Source of the DNA: Parasponia andersonii
Lineage: Eukaryota; Streptophyta; Magnoliopsida; Rosales; Cannabaceae
Direction: 5' to 3'
Length of the DNA: 64,000 bases
Assembly (NCBI GenBank): GCA_002914805.1
Contig: JXTB01000399.1
Span: 248,928-312,927 of the forward strand
The position numbers and the translations under genes were made by a program. Positions within the stretch are counted from its first letter, which is position 1; the number at the start of each line of letters is the position of its first letter. The notes under the pieces were generated by a model, which saw only the letters and a list, made by a program, of their open reading frames with translations, made no database searches and was not told the DNA's origin. This document shows positions 1 to 12,099 of this stretch, in pieces.

Positions 1-1590
1 TTCGGCTTTTTGAGTGTACGGTGGTGCTTTTTTAGATACTCCTATTACTATGCCGCTTACCCTAGGCTAGTTTTGTCGTGAGTCTCACCCATCTGCTAGG
101 TGTGCAGAAGTGACACACATTTATTTATTTATTTTGTTTCGAGAGCCTTGTTTTTACTTTGGCTTTTGAATATACCTACCCTGTTTCCCCTAGTCCAATT
201 TTTAGAATATTTTCTTTGTTAATGGATCGTAACTATATTTTCATTCGGGTAAATTTTAAAAAAAAAAAAACCTTAGAGTTTGGGTGTTATATAATTTTAA
301 TCCTAAATTTTAGACCATGTGAAATAATAACATAAAATTAAGAATTTATAATTGATACTATGAATTGATTTTTTAAATAATTTTAATAAATAAAATATAA
401 TATTAACATAATTTTAGTGGAGGATATTATTTTTTTGTTACAAAAATTAGTCAAAAAATTAACCCAAAGAATCAATTATTTTGTAGAATCCAAATTTCAG
501 AATTTAAATTATTAAGTATTTAAATTTCATGGTTTTTTTTAATTCACCTTTTTCGTATTTTATTTTTTCAGTTTGTATCTTTTCTTTTGGTTATTATGAA
601 CATTGTATTTCAAATTTAAAACATAATGAATCATAAATTCCCTAAATCAAACACCAATTTGGATCAATGAATTTATTGAAGTGTCTTTTATAATTTTAAA
701 ATAATTTTTTAAAATTTTTAACTAATTAAAATACATATATCAAAATATTAAGTTAAGAATGAGAAAACCTATTTTTTAATATTTGTATTTAATTATTAAT
801 TTTAAATAAGCTTAACATTTGAATTTCTTTTTTATTAATGTTGATGGTCAAAAATGAAACGGGCTCTTGTAGGCACAAGTCCAAATATTGACGGGCATAA
901 ACCCAAGTATCCTGCATGCTCTATTATACACTTATGTCATGTAATCATACAAGATCATGCTATTTTATACTAAATAGACTCATGCTATTAGCAAGTCAAT
1001 GCCACGCATAGATTAGTGCTATATGCAATATATTTTATATCACACCAAAGAGATACATTATTTTATACATACAAGAATACATAACTTATTCACGCATGCA
1101 ACATGCTAGTACTCTCCTATAAAGTATCACCCTAAAGAAAAGTTTAATTCACAGTGCAATACATGCAAATATACAACATATAATATTTGTAATAAAATAA
1201 CGAACAATAAATTGATAATAGAAAGAAAAACAAAAATACACAGATTTAAATGAAAAACCTTAAACAGGAAAAACTACTACCGAAGAAGAAAAAAATATGA
1301 TAATGTCGAAATCAGGTCCAAAATATAAGTCTTTACATTATAAAGTCGAAAATATATAACCCTTAAAAAACTCTAAAACAAATGTGTACGAATAAGAATA
1401 AAACAAGTCCATACTGTTAGGGTGATGGACTTCGAGATCGGGTTATCACTATTACCATAAATTCTAAAAATTTCTCATATTTACAAAAATACTATATATG
1501 TTGCACTACGAGTTTTTCGGGTTGGGCCATACAGAAGAATTCGAGTCACCGAGTTCTAACAATATTTTTGTACACAATATATATATATAT
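1..1590. other. AT-rich intergenic sequence
   Basis: No open frame of useful length and no recognisable domain on either strand. The first 230 bases are less AT-rich than the rest and could be the tail of a transcription unit to the left, but nothing in them proves it. The remainder is poly-A/T-rich spacer. Confidence 0.6.
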
Positions 1591-1880
1591 GGTTGCCAAT
1601 CCAATAGGTATTTTTTTTCTTTACCTATGGATAGGTATTTTTTTTTAGCCATTGGATCACCAATCCGGTAGGTATTTTTTTTTTTACCTATACATAGGTA
1701 TCAATTTGGCCAATAAAAATTTAGCATACACATTTTTTTATTGTAAAAAGTAAGAGAGAGAAAGAACATTAATGAAGCACGTCTTTTCATGCGGTTCATT
1801 ATAGCCATTGGATCACCACGGCTAAAAAAAAAATACCTACCCATAGGTAAAGAAAAAAAATACCTATTAGATTGGCAACC
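1591..1880. mobile_element. MITE, copy 1 of a family inserted in TA microsatellites
   Basis: A 290 bp element with terminal inverted repeats. The left end reads GGTTGCCAATCCAATAGGTA and the reverse complement of the right end reads GGTTGCCAATCTAATAGGTA. It sits between two (TA)n runs. The interior has no coding capacity but shares a core with the copies at 19302 and 46283, including GTCTTTTCATGC and the AATAAAAATTTA stretch. The sub-terminal TACCTATNNATAGGTA palindrome is repeated inside each end. It is a non-autonomous DNA element; the superfamily is unknown. Confidence 0.85.
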
Positions 1881-2271
1881 TCTATATATATATATATATA
1901 CCTACAAAGTAGACCCAAGCCATAAATACTAGGAGTTCATGGATGGGTTGTGGCATGGAAAGCACAAAATTTAGTGAAATACTATTAATAATTTAATTGA
2001 GAAATATGGCTCACTTTGGAAGCTCATAATCTTCTAAATAAAATTATTAAGATGGATAAAAAGATCCCACGAGTCCAAAAGCCCGAAAGTAAAAATAGTA
2101 TAACCAAATCATAAAGCCAAAGAGGAATCTAATTAAGAGAAAGAGACCAAAGAAGTTAAATGTAGCCCTTCACGTAGGTTTAGGCCAGCAGTTGCCAAAA
2201 TGCTCATTCTGCTACTAGCTAAATAAGAAAGGAAATCATAGCATTACCCAATTTATCATACTATTTTCCAT
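1881..2271. other. intergenic, no gene seen
   Basis: Begins with the right-hand TA microsatellite of the MITE and continues as AT-rich unique-looking sequence up to the 3' end of LINE-A. No feature recognised. Confidence 0.5.
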
Positions 2272-2458
2272 GTTTTGTTTTGATAGAAAGTTAGTATTAT
2301 TAAAGCCGAGAACGAAACAAAGAGTTTTACAACCAGGACCGTAACTAAAAGCTAACAACCCAAAACAAGACGAAACGAACATACCTCGCATCAAGGCTGA
2401 AACAAATCCATATCACATTGAAATGCAGGTAATAAGTTTGTTTGAATGAGACAAACAT

Positions 2459-3001
2459 TCAAAGTAGAGAGCACAACTTTGCTAGGTTATGAGCTCCCGT
2501 GTTGGCACTCCGCGGGATAATTCCCAATTCCCAAGCGTGGACCTGTTGCAGAAGAGATTTGCAATCCAACACCAAAGTTCGAGCTTCCCAGTTCACTTCA
2601 GAAAGTTGGCCCTTAATTGATTTACCATTCACATCGCAATCCTCTTCGAACACAACATATTTGAAACTAAGATCGATCGCCAGACGGATTCTTGCCAAGA
2701 AAGCCACAATCTCGGCTAGGGTCGACAAAGAAGGTATGGTTTGAGGAGGCTGGCACTACCTCACCCATATCATTCCTTGCAAGAGCTGCACATACAGAGT
2801 CCCTATCTCGAACACAAGCATCAGTGTTGATTTTTATCCAACCCTCAAGAGGAGGTATCCAAGCAATGACGTTGGAAATGCGACTACTTTGAGAGATTAA
2901 TGACTCTGACAGTTCATGGTATTAGGTTTGAACATTGTTATGAAGCTCGAACAAGTGGAAACTTCTTGTACCAAAGATGATTTCATTCCGCATGCACTAA
3001 A
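2459..3001 (-). pseudogene. LINE-A RNase H-like C-terminal domain
   Basis: The minus-strand frame at 2459-2728 encodes the usual C-terminal plant LINE RNase H-like segment (RVT_3 type): a LAEIVAFLARIRLA stretch, an acidic ESD-like core decayed to EEDCDV, and the closing NTGAHNLAKL, which matches the family's R.AN..AH.LAK motif. The reading continues upstream in other frames to 3001, where the Ty3-type LTR has inserted and separates it from the zinc-binding region at 6346. The C-terminus is complete and the N-terminal side is frameshifted. It is not a host gene. Confidence 0.75.
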
Positions 3002-5053
3002 TGTAAAAACCCGGAATTTTCGAGGGTAATTTGGACATTTACCAATTTTCCGGATAAAATATTGTGGGGATTAATTTGCAAAAGTTTTGCTCAGATGGAC
3101 TAAATTGCAAATTTTGGGGGACCGGATTGATAGAAATTTGAAATTTTGGGGACTTATGTGCAATTTTTAAAAAATTGCACAGCCCAATAAAGGGGGGCCA
3201 CGTGCACACTTTTATTTCACCTCTCTCTCTCTTCTCTTTCCTCCCTCCCCCGAGCTCTCTCTCTCTCCCTCGTCTCTCTCTCTCTCTCTCGGCCGAGTTG
3301 CCCAGATCCGCCGCAGAGCCGCCGCCCGGCGTCGTCCGNNNNNNNNNNNNNNNNNNNNNNNNNNNNNNNNNNNNNNNNNNNNNNNNNNNNNNNNNNNNNN
3401 NNNNNNNNNNNNNNNNNNNNNNNNNNNNNNNNNNNNNNNNNNNNNNNNNNNNNNNNNNNNNNNNNNNNNNNNNNNNNNNNNNNNNNNNNNNNNNNNNNNN
3501 NNNNNNNNNNNNNNNNNNNNNNNNNNNNNNNNNNNNNNNNNNNNNNNNNNNNNNNNNNNNNNNNNNNNNNNNNNNNNNNNNNNNNNNNNNNNNNNNNNNN
3601 NNNNNNNNNNNNNNNNNNNNNNNNNNNNNNNNNNNNNNNNNNNNNNNNNNNNNNNNNNNNNNNNNNNNNNNNNNNNNNNNNNNNNNNNNNNNNNNNNNNN
3701 NNNNNNNNNNNNNNNNNNNNNNNNNNNNNNNNNNNNNNNNNNNNNNNNNNNNNNNNNNNNNNNNNNNNNNNNNNNNNNNNNNNNNNNNNNNNNNNNNNNN
3801 NNNNNNNNNNNNNNNNNNNNNNNNNNNNNNNNNNNNNNNNNNNNNNNNNNNNNNNNNNNNNNNNNNNNNNNNNNNNNNNNNNNNNNNNNNNNNNNNNNNN
3901 NNNNNNNNNNNNNNNNNNNNNNNNNNNNNNNNNNNNNNNNNNNNNNNNNNNNNNNNNNNNNNNNNNNNNNNNNNNNNNNNNNNNNNNNNNNNNNNNNNNN
4001 NNNNNNNNNNNNNNNNNNNNNNNNNNNNNNNNNNNNNNNNNNNNNNNNNNNNNNNNNNNNNNNNNNNNNNNNNNNNNNNNNNNNNNNNNNNNNNNNNNNN
4101 NNNNNNNNNNNNNNNNNNNNNNNNNNNNNNNNNNNNNNNNNNNNNNNNNNNNNNNNNNNNNNNNNNNNNNNNNNNNNNNNNNNNNNNNNNNNNNNNNNNN
4201 NNNNNNNNNNNNNNNNNNNNNNNNNNNNNNNNNNNNNNNNNNNNNNNNNNNNNNNNNNNNNNNNNNNNNNNNNNNNNNNNNNNNNNNNNNNNTGGGTGTC
4301 CCCTCCGGGTATGGGCTTAGGTATCAGGCAGGCTGTTAGGTACACTTAGTGCCATCATCCTGGGTTTCCACAGATGAGAGGATGTGAGCTCATGGGTATG
4401 GGTTGATTTGTGTCATGTGCAAATGGAGTGATGGTTTTTATTACACTGTTATATATATATTGGTTCCTGGTTTGGATTATATATATACGTGTGTGTATGT
4501 TTTGGATTTGAACTAACCATGCAGGAGATTCCCATCACTGAACTGTTTTCCCCGAGGTAACTACTTTCCTACTGGGCATTGTATGCTCACCCCCCTTACC
4601 TTCCTCCTCAGGTGGTGTCCAGTGCGATCTCGGTGATCAAGAGGAGTAAGAGGTCATCCCGATTGCAGTTCGCCTCTTGGTAATGCTAGGAGTTTGTAGT
4701 TATAGTCTTTGGACTATTTGGATTTTTGTATTAGCATTGAACCAAGATTACTGCTCTCTGTTTTGTCTGCAAACTTATGTATGCCATTCTGATAGTCTGT
4801 TGTGAATGATGATGATGATGCGGAGTTTGGCTTCTTTTTAATTAATTTTATGTTTTTAAGTAATTGTTCAATTTATGTTTGGTGGTGTATACGAACTGTG
4901 GGAGTGGTTCACGGGATGGAATTCCAAATATTTTATTTAAATGGACTGTTTTTATAAAAACTAGAACTTTTGACACTTTTCAAACAAATTAAGGAATTTC
5001 CCACCTTTGTGAAATTCCCCTTCTGCCACTAGCCCGGGTTTTGGGTCGTGACA
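3002..5053. repeat. LTR of the Ty3-type element, contains the N gap
   Basis: Starts TGTAAAAACCCGG and ends GGGTCGTGACA, a TG...CA pair. Bases 3339-4292 are N, so the true length is unknown. CT-rich tracts at 3215-3290 and a GC-rich stretch follow a possible TATA-like AATAAA. The sequence around 4575-4625 ends in a pyrimidine tract plus CTCAGGTG. Confidence 0.7.
3339..4292. other. assembly gap (954 N)
   Basis: Run of N only. Any translated frame that crosses it is an artefact. Confidence 0.99.
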
Positions 5054-6285
5054 ATTACTAACTACAAAACTAAGGTAAACTTCTTATTGGATTATTCTGC
5101 CCCAGAGTTGCCCAAGTTACACGGTAAATCACCTGAGAAGGGAAAGAAAGGGGGTGAGCATTCACATACTCAGTAGGAATTTTAATTACCTTTTTTGATA
5201 TGAATGCAACTTTTCAAACCTGCATGGTTAACATCTCTCCAAAATCCATTTATAAAATAAGTCTGCAAAGTAATCAAAATCATAAGAAATCGTGTTCATT
5301 ATTGTACATATCATAAATCAACCAAGTACAAGTATATACATGAGCTCTGATCCTCCCATCATGGTCCTGTAATACCTCTGTAACAGAGGTACCCAACATC
5401 CTGACACTACCCTGAGGTGTGTCTGCAAATCCTGCAGAAGAGCCCAAGTCTCTCACCTAGCGCTGCAGCAACTCGCCAGCGATCTAAATACCATGATACT
5501 AAAATAGAACTCAAGTACGTGATCCTATGGTAGGTACAACATGCCATAGAGTGTGTAATAACCATGCATCAAGTATTTTAAGAAATCATGCTTTGATACT
5601 CATTTGGTATTATTTTGGGATTTACAGAAAATCGAGTAGCATAACGGTTGTATTTTCCCAAAAATAAAATTTTAAACTTGCATAAAAATCATAACAACTA
5701 ATCCCAAAACAATCCAATATATCTTAATAGTTCACAAATTTATCAAATATCTAATCAAACCATTGAATTCCATGAAAATCGACATTTTTAAGAAATAGGT
5801 TATAATGTACATTTTAAATCAAAGTAAGTATAATACTTGATAATTGAACCCCTACCTCACTAGAATAGTGATATCATGCGAATGGGTCCTCAAGTGCAGT
5901 TGAACGATCGCTCGGATGATCAGGAACCAATTCTAGGCCCTCGATTGCTCACTTATGAAAAATCAACTTCTCAACGGAGCTTTGAATTGAGAAAAAAAAC
6001 CTCTTTACCAAACTCCTAGCACCCAAAATAGTACAATTAGACATATAATTCAACCAGTTCAGGTCCGGGCTGACACCGGACTAGTGTCATGCAAAACGAG
6101 TCAAAATCTAAGGTATTAGATATGTTTTTCGTGCTAATCACCAAATATAGTCAATATATATATATATCAAACTTCACCATTTTCTGAGTACATTCCAAAA
6201 ATGACATTAAAAACAAAATCTAACAGTCGGATCATAAGTCGAACCTGAGCTCAAAAATACCCAAAAATGGCAACTTTTAATCTAG
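5054..6285 (-). repeat. divergent LTR-like segment in inverted orientation
   Basis: Read as reverse complement, this stretch follows the same order of landmarks as the LTR at 3002-5053: GAGCTCATG with a nearby GGGAGGAT or GAGAGGAT, then CTACTG..ATGCTCACCCCC, then a pyrimidine tract ending CTCAGGTG (reverse complement of about 5125-5175, against 4568-4620). Further out it has the ctagtgaggtagggg style of plant gypsy LTRs. It is homologous to, but clearly diverged from, its neighbour. It encodes no protein. Confidence 0.6.
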
Positions 6286-6345
6286 NAATTTCCCACCTTT
6301 GTGAAATTCCCCTTCTGCCACTAGCCCGGGTTTTGGGTCGTGACA

Positions 6346-7410
6346 CTAAAGTTATTCTACAATGCAAGAGGCATAAAGAAAGATCTTGGCACGCCCACTA
6401 TTTTATCAAAGCTTGTAAAGATAAAGTCCAAAAATTTGGCAGTGGATGAGAAACTAAAGTTGATAGATCTGAATGACCAGGGGACATGAACCATAGAGGT
6501 TGGATTGCTTGACAATGTAGGAAGATGTGTATAGATGTTTTGTCATTTTGTCGACAAAAGGGGCACCGATTATCTTCCACATGAATTCTTTTCCTCAAAG
6601 TTTCTCTGACTGGTAAAGAGTCGCAAATAATATTCCACTATAGAATTTTTTGTCGTAGATGAATTTTTGCATGCCATAATTTCTTGAAAAACATGCCTGG
6701 TGGCACTCGGCATTGTGAATCTCTGTTTTTGGTCCAAGACATAGGCCGATTTAATCAAAAATTTACCATTATCAGCCGCCACCCACCCCCACGAGTCTTA
6801 TTGGAAGCGAATTGACAGTGGAATTTGTAGGATTTTCTGCACTGCGTCATCATCGAAAGCTTGTCGAAGCTTATCCTAGTTCCACTTTGGTCCCTTTTTG
6901 GTCCCTGGCTGATGAAATCACTCATCTAAGCCAAGCCCAGCCCGGGATCACAATGAGGGGTCAGTCGAAATGAGGTGTGCTTGGGCACCCCTGAGTTCGT
7001 CCAAATGTTGGTTGTTAATCCGTCGCCCACTAGCCTATAAGCACCTTTCTATAACAGGTCTTTTACTCCCAGGATGGCCCTCCAGAGTGGAGAATCTATA
7101 TCCTTTGGTGAAGCTTCAAAAAATGTGCCAACTTTCAAGTATTTATCCTGAGCACTTTAGCCCAAAGAGCACTACTACCTGAGATCAGGAGCCAACCCCA
7201 TTTCGCCAAGAACGCTCTCTTTTGGTCCACCGCTCGTCTAATTCCAAGTCCACCAGCTGTTTTGGGCTTGCAACTCTGGTCCCACGACCTCAAATAAACT
7301 TTTGGAATACCAGATGGGTTTGAACCCCACCAGAATCTTCTGAGTCTCCGGTCCACCTCTCTACTAACTGAGAGCGGCAATTTGGATATACACATAGCAT
7401 ACATTGGCAT
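6346..7410 (-). pseudogene. LINE-A RT-associated zinc-binding region and RT C-terminal part
   Basis: The minus frame 6398-6598 has the zinc-binding signature of plant LINE polyproteins (zf-RVT): CPFCRQNDKTSIHIFLHC, a CXXC...HXXXXC pattern. Frame 7135-7410 carries the conserved block that joins RT to this domain, including RRFWWGSNPSGIPKVYL, KPKTAGGLGIR and FLAKWGWLL, which are diagnostic for plant L1 RT C-termini. The pieces lie in different frames, so at least two frameshifts separate them. The left side is cut by the LTR insertion at 6346; the missing continuation resumes at 3001. Confidence 0.8.
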
Positions 7411-8760
7411 TGCTTGCCCAACCGAAGAGATTAAGGTTAGGTGCCCCGCCTTTGGAAGGACACGCTCCTTCCACCCTGGATCTTGGATTGGACTCTATCA
7501 AGGATATCCTTACAGTTGTTAAATTTATTTATTCCCACCAGGAGTGGGGGGCCAAGATGTTTCGAATTCTCGCGGATACGTTGAAAACCCAGAATGGAGT
7601 TTACCCTCACAGTTTTAGCTCAGTTGGTATTCTTGCTGAAAAAAATGGACAACTTGTCTTTTTGTTTACTTTTCGTCCAGACCAAGTGCAATATTTATCC
7701 ATACACTCATTCATTGTTCTTGTAACCTTTTTAGTTGCCCTACTAAAAAGTAATAATCGTCTGCAAACAGATGGTGTGTAATCTCCGACCTAGCTCTACT
7801 TACTTTAATGTCTTTTAAAAGACCTTTTTCATTCTCCCTCAGAAGTATCCTTGAGAGCACCTCTGCACAGAGAATGAATAGGTATGGAAAGAGGGGGTCT
7901 CCCTGATGAAGTCCCTTTAATGGTTTCAACGAGCCACCATTCGGGAAGAGTGAAAAGGTTGTCGAGCGAACACACTTCATGACCCAGCCAACCCATTTTT
8001 TATGGAAACCAAAATTCAGGAGGACCAGCGCTAAGAAATCCCACCCTATCTTGCCATATGACTTTTCCATATCAAGCTTCATTAGCATTAATCCACCCGC
8101 ACCCCATTTCTTCTTCCTAGTATGAACAATTTCTTGAGTGATAATCGAATTCTCAAAAATGACTCTTCCCTGGACGAAAGTAGATTGTAGGAGTGAAATT
8201 ATGGTAGGAAGTACAGCTTTAATCCTGTTCGACAAGATCTTCGTGATGACCTTAAAGATGACATTGCATAGGCTTATTGGTCTGTGGTCACTTGTGGTCT
8301 TAGATGATTCCTTCTTTGGAATTAGTACCAAGTTTGTTTCGCTCAGCCCTATGGGAAGACAGTCATATATGAAGAAGTCACGCACTGCATTCACAACATC
8401 CATTGAGACCGATTCCCAATAATGCTAGAAAAATGAACCAGAGAATCCATCAGGCCCTGGGGATTTCTAGGGATTCATGGAGAATAGAACAATAGTTATC
8501 TCATCCTCCATTACGATAGTAATGAGCGCATCATTATTCTCCCTGATTATAGAGTGGCAAACTAGTCCTTCCAAATTAGTAGGGCAATCGTTTGGTTCAG
8601 CTAAGAACGTGGTCGAGAGTTTTTGGGTGAAAGCTCGGGCTATATCCTCCCGAGTTGATATAGTTAAACCATCCTCCTACTTTAAAACCTCAATTCGGTT
8701 TCTGTTATTGCGAATAATGGCCGACAAGTGAAAGAATATCGTATTTCTATCACCATCACG
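7411..8760 (-). pseudogene. LINE-A reverse transcriptase domain
   Basis: Long minus frame at 7711-8403, with upstream parts to about 8760. Visible RT blocks, in order: KSPGPDGFSGSFF (about 8440, interrupted by in-frame stops), NLVLIPKKE, DHRPISLCNVIFKVITKIL, LDMEKSYGKIGWDFL (motif A, decayed from the usual LDMSKAYD), GLHQGDPLFPYLFILC (motif B) and HHLFADDYYF (motif C, catalytic FADD kept). Upstream, the GDRNTIFFH and NRIEVLK blocks mark the linker from the endonuclease. Stops after MNP and FF show inactivity. Typical of the plant LINE RT_nLTR family. Confidence 0.88.
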
Positions 8761-8899
8761 TAGCCAGCAATTCATCCAGTCTATCTTTCAACACCTTCTC
8801 TTTATCAACCAACTATCCTGCCAAAGGGGTTTGTTGGAGTGTCTGAAGTTGTTGTCTAATAGAATTCATTTCATGTTGCACATGCCCAAATTATTTCTT

Positions 8900-9696
8900 T
8901 TCCAGGCCTTAAAGGCTTTCCTGGTCACATTTTGTCATCCCAGTAGTTGGGTTCTAGGGTTGGAATTAGAATAAGAGAGCCAAGCTCTTTTCACCACCAA
9001 ATGGGATTGACTATCTCGGGTCCACGCATCCTGAAATTTAAAGCTAGATTTCACCTGCATCAAAGAAAACAAGTTAACCAATAATGGATTATGGTCCGAG
9101 AATGTACCTGGTAACATTGTAACTGTAGCCGATGGGTAGAGTTCACGCCACTAGGCATCACACATCGCCCATTATGCCATGAAAATCTTCCTCTGCTTAC
9201 CCCGAGGTCTATAAGGCCCGTTCCTTACACCATGTCACAGAATGGTTGAGAGGCCTGTTGAGCATTCCAGACAGAACCTGGACTAGTACGTTCCAAGTTC
9301 AGAAGGGTACTATTAAGATCACTAACAATAAGCCATGGACCTGGTAATGTAGCCACTGTTGATTGGACATGGCTCCAAAAGGAAGGTCGGTCGGATGCAC
9401 GAGAGGGTCCATATATAGCTGATAACAGTCGAGGATTTGGAGACGGTTCAAAATGGACAAGACAATGGATTACGTTCTTGTCCCTCTCCACGGGCTCCAA
9501 TCGAAGGCTCGACGACCAAACAACACCGAAACCACCTGAAAAATTCTCCGGTGGTACATAATAGTAGAGGTGCTGAAAACCCAAGTTCGAATTTTATTCC
9601 ACATTGTTGTTTCTGAAATTAGTGTTTCTGAGAGTACGAGGCACTCTGAGCTGTGGTATCTTATTAAAGGCCGAAGGTCTTTATTTGTCGAGGTCC
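8900..9696 (-). pseudogene. LINE-A endonuclease domain, main part
   Basis: Minus-strand frames 9225-9584, 9470-9778 and 8935-9117 cover the apurinic-type endonuclease (exo_endo_phos) of an L1. Visible: LVLSETLIS (catalytic E region, usually FLMETK), GGFGVVWSSSL (the GG.W block), AIYGPSRASDRPSFW (usually Y..P....R..FW), GPWLIVSDLNSTLL (catalytic D.N) and GTFSDHNPLLV (catalytic SDH). All catalytic motifs survive but lie in more than one frame. The first residues of the domain are on the other side of the copia insertion, at 14971. Confidence 0.82.
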
Positions 9697-10209
9697 TGAG
9701 ATCGATTTTGTGGAAACGATAACATACAGTTAAAATATGAGTTAAGAAAATTTGAATAAAATCAAAAAAATAAGGCACACAAAAGAATTAACGACTCACT
9801 TCTCTCTAAATACAAGGAGAAAACGAATGAACCTCTAAATCTCTTGAAATATGAGAAAATACTCACTCTAAACAATTTAGGAGAATACAAGTGGGACACT
9901 AAGAAGAATTCCTAGGTTTGAATTCTCTCTTAGAAAGGAAGAAAATTTAGAATGGGATGCTAAACTAGTGATGAAGCCCTCCGTATTTATAGAACTTGAA
10001 AGGTGATGTGAACACCATCTTTTACTATTGCTATTACGGCTGCTCTTTTCACTATTGCTATTGCAGTTGCCCTTTTTACTATTCCTATTGCGGTTGCCTT
10101 TTTTACTATTCCTACTGCGGCTTCCCTTTTTACTATTTTTATTGTAGCTGCCTTTTCACTATTCCTATTGCGGCTGGTTGGTGAGCTGCAATTGTTGATT
10201 TGCTCAACA
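9697..10209 (-). repeat. 3' LTR of the copia element
   Basis: 513 bp. Compared with the other LTR it lacks about 73 bp around 9790 (the other copy carries the extra block at about 14446-14520). Both contain a short tandem array, here at about 10016-10180. It starts TGTTGAGCAAATC on the minus strand and ends near GATCTCA. Confidence 0.85.
10016..10180. repeat. tandem repeat inside the copia LTR (about 29 bp unit)
   Basis: Five to six imperfect copies of a unit like TTTTTACTATTCCTATTGCG followed by GCTGCCT. The same array occurs in the other LTR at about 14741-14900. It is translatable into a Cys/Tyr-rich pseudo-peptide, which is not a gene. Confidence 0.8.
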
Positions 10210-10289
10210 TTCTCCTACTTGAAGACTTGATTTTAATTATATCTTCACACTTTATGAATCTCTCTTTTCTTCCCTTGTCAATTCTTCAT

Positions 10290-11000
10290 ACTGCTTATAT
10301 TTATGCTAGGCCATATAAGGATCTACACCATTGGAACTTGTCAGTGTTGATTGGTTTGATTAAAGCATCTGCTAGGTTCTCCTTTGTGTGAATCTTTTTC
10401 ATGTCCACACTTTCATCTTCTACTACTTCTCGAATAAAGTGATATTGAACGCTAATATACTTTGTCCTAGAATGAAAGACTGGATTCCTTGCAATGTGCA
10501 AGGCACTCTGATTGTCACAAAATAGAGAAATTTTTTCTTGTTTGTGCCCGAGCTCCTCCAATAACCTTTGAATCCAAATAGCCTATTTACAAGCTTGTGT
10601 AGCTGCCATGTATTCTGCTTCTGTTGTAGATAAAGCCACAATAGTTTGCATTTTTGAAACCTAGCTTACAGCTCCTTTTGCAAGAGTGAATACATAGCCT
10701 GTAGTAGATTTTCGTTTGTCAAGATCACCTGTAAAATCTGAATCAACATATCCTCTAACAGTAAATTCCGATCCTCCGTAACATAATGCAGCATCTGAGG
10801 TTCCTTTGATGTATCTCAGAATTCTCTTTACAGCATTCCAATGCTCTCCACTAGGATTCGCCATATATCGACTAACCGCTCCCACTACTTGTGTAATGTC
10901 TAGTCTTTTATATATCATAGTGAACACTAGGCTTCCCACTGCTGATGCATACGGTACTCGAGACATCTCCATCCTCTCTGCTTCATTGCTAGGACACATC
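10290..11000 (-). pseudogene. copia RNase H domain
   Basis: Minus frames 10661-10999 and 10301-10561 encode the classic copia RT tail and RNase H: RVPYASAVGSLVF, DITQVVGAVSRYMANP, HWNAVKRILRYIKGT, YVDSDFTGDLDKRKSTTGYVF, then LFCDNQSALHIARNPVFHSR and IHTKENLADALIKP. The order and motifs match TNT1-type elements. The region between (about 10560-10660) is frameshifted. Confidence 0.88.
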
Positions 11001-11159
11001 CCAGAGGATAACTTGAAGTTAACAGGAAGTGGTGAAGTTAACAGGAAGTGGGGTAGAATTCGACTTACAATCTTGCATATTGAAACGGCGCAAGATTTTC
11101 TTCAAATAATTCTTTTGAGAAAGCCGAATCTTCTTGTTACCTTTGCCTCGGTGAATTTG

Positions 11160-11700
11160 TATCCTTAGAATCTTGTTTGCTGGTCCCAAGTCCTTCATAT
11201 CAAATTCCCTAACTCACTGTACCTTTAATTCTTAGATTCTGCTTTTGTTAGGGCCCGCTACTAACATGTTATCCACGTACAATAATAAGATAATGAAGTC
11301 ACTATATTCATCAAACCTCCTGAAGTATGTGCAGTGGTTTGAACTAAGTCTGTTGTACCCAAGGCTTATGATGAAGGAATCAAATCTCTTATACAAATAC
11401 CTCGGTGCCTGTTTGAGACCGTATAGAGATTAGTTCAACGTGCAAACCAAGTTCTCCTTGCCTGTTTTAGCAAAACCTTCTGGTTAGAGCATATAAATCT
11501 CTTCTTCAAGTTCTCTATGAAGAAAAGCAGTTTTCACATCTAGCTGCTCTAGATGTAGGTCAAACGTAGCATACATCGACAGAACTACTCTAGCTGTTGT
11601 TAGTTGAACTACAGGTGAAAATATCTCATTGAAGTCAATACCTTCTTTCTGAGCATATCCTTTTACCACCAATCTCGCCGATACCGCTCCACTTGATCAT
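11160..11700 (-). pseudogene. copia reverse transcriptase domain
   Basis: Minus frame 11484-11672 shows VVKGYAQKEGIDFNEIFSPV and LHLEQLDVKTAFLHRELEEE (motif A, LDVKTAFL). The catalytic box near 11266-11277 reads YVDNMLVAG, whereas active copia elements have YVDDM, so the second catalytic aspartate is replaced by asparagine. Several stops interrupt the domain. Confidence 0.88.
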
Positions 11701-12099
11701 TGCTATCACACTTGATCTTATAGACCTATTTGTTGCCAATAGGTTTCCTTCTTTGTGGTAGCAAAACAAGATCCCATGTCTTGTTCTTATGAAGAGCTTC
11801 AATCTCTTCTTGCATTGCTGTCATCCATAGGGATATATCCGGGCTTTTGGTAGCCTCATGGAAAGTTGTTGGCTCTCCATCCTCTGCTAGAAGACAGTAT
11901 GCAATATTGCTCTCAGTGATATAATCCGAGTGTCATGCCAGTGTTCTTCTCTCACGAGTTAACTGACGAATTTCAGAAGCCTCTTCCTCGACTGGTTCTC
12001 CTATTTCGTACTCTGGTACTATTTCAGAAGAATCTGAATCTTCAGTATTCTTTTCTACTTGAACTGTAGTAGTTTCTGGTCTGCTATCGTCTCCCTTCT

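Larger units (their letters stand above)
3002..6345. mobile_element. Ty3/gypsy-type LTR locus with gap and inverted LTR-like segment
   Basis: The left terminus TGTAAAAACCCGG at 3002 and the right terminus GGGTCGTGACA at 6345 are flanked by a perfect 5 bp duplication, CTAAA (2997-3001 and 6346-6350), so both outer ends are real insertion ends. The insertion lies inside LINE-A. A first complete LTR end occurs at 5053; the last 59 bases before it (4995-5053) recur at 6287-6345 straight after the single N at 6286. The DNA between (5054-6285) has no gag-pol frame and resembles the LTR in reverse orientation. Orientation is unresolved; a CT-rich leader after an AATAAA-rich stretch near 3185 hints at plus. 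Confidence 0.75.

Noticed and set aside
3175-4345. Two long open frames, one on each strand, around 3.2-4.3 kb
   Set aside because: They exist only because the 954 N translate as X; the real parts are LTR sequence.
10016-10180. Regularly spaced repeats resembling a CRISPR array
   Set aside because: The units are directly adjacent with no spacers, lie in a plant LTR, and are duplicated in the partner LTR.
9996-10184. Cys/Tyr-rich repetitive peptide, and its twin at 14721-14993
   Set aside because: Translation of the tandem array in the copia LTRs; not a gene and not a secreted peptide.
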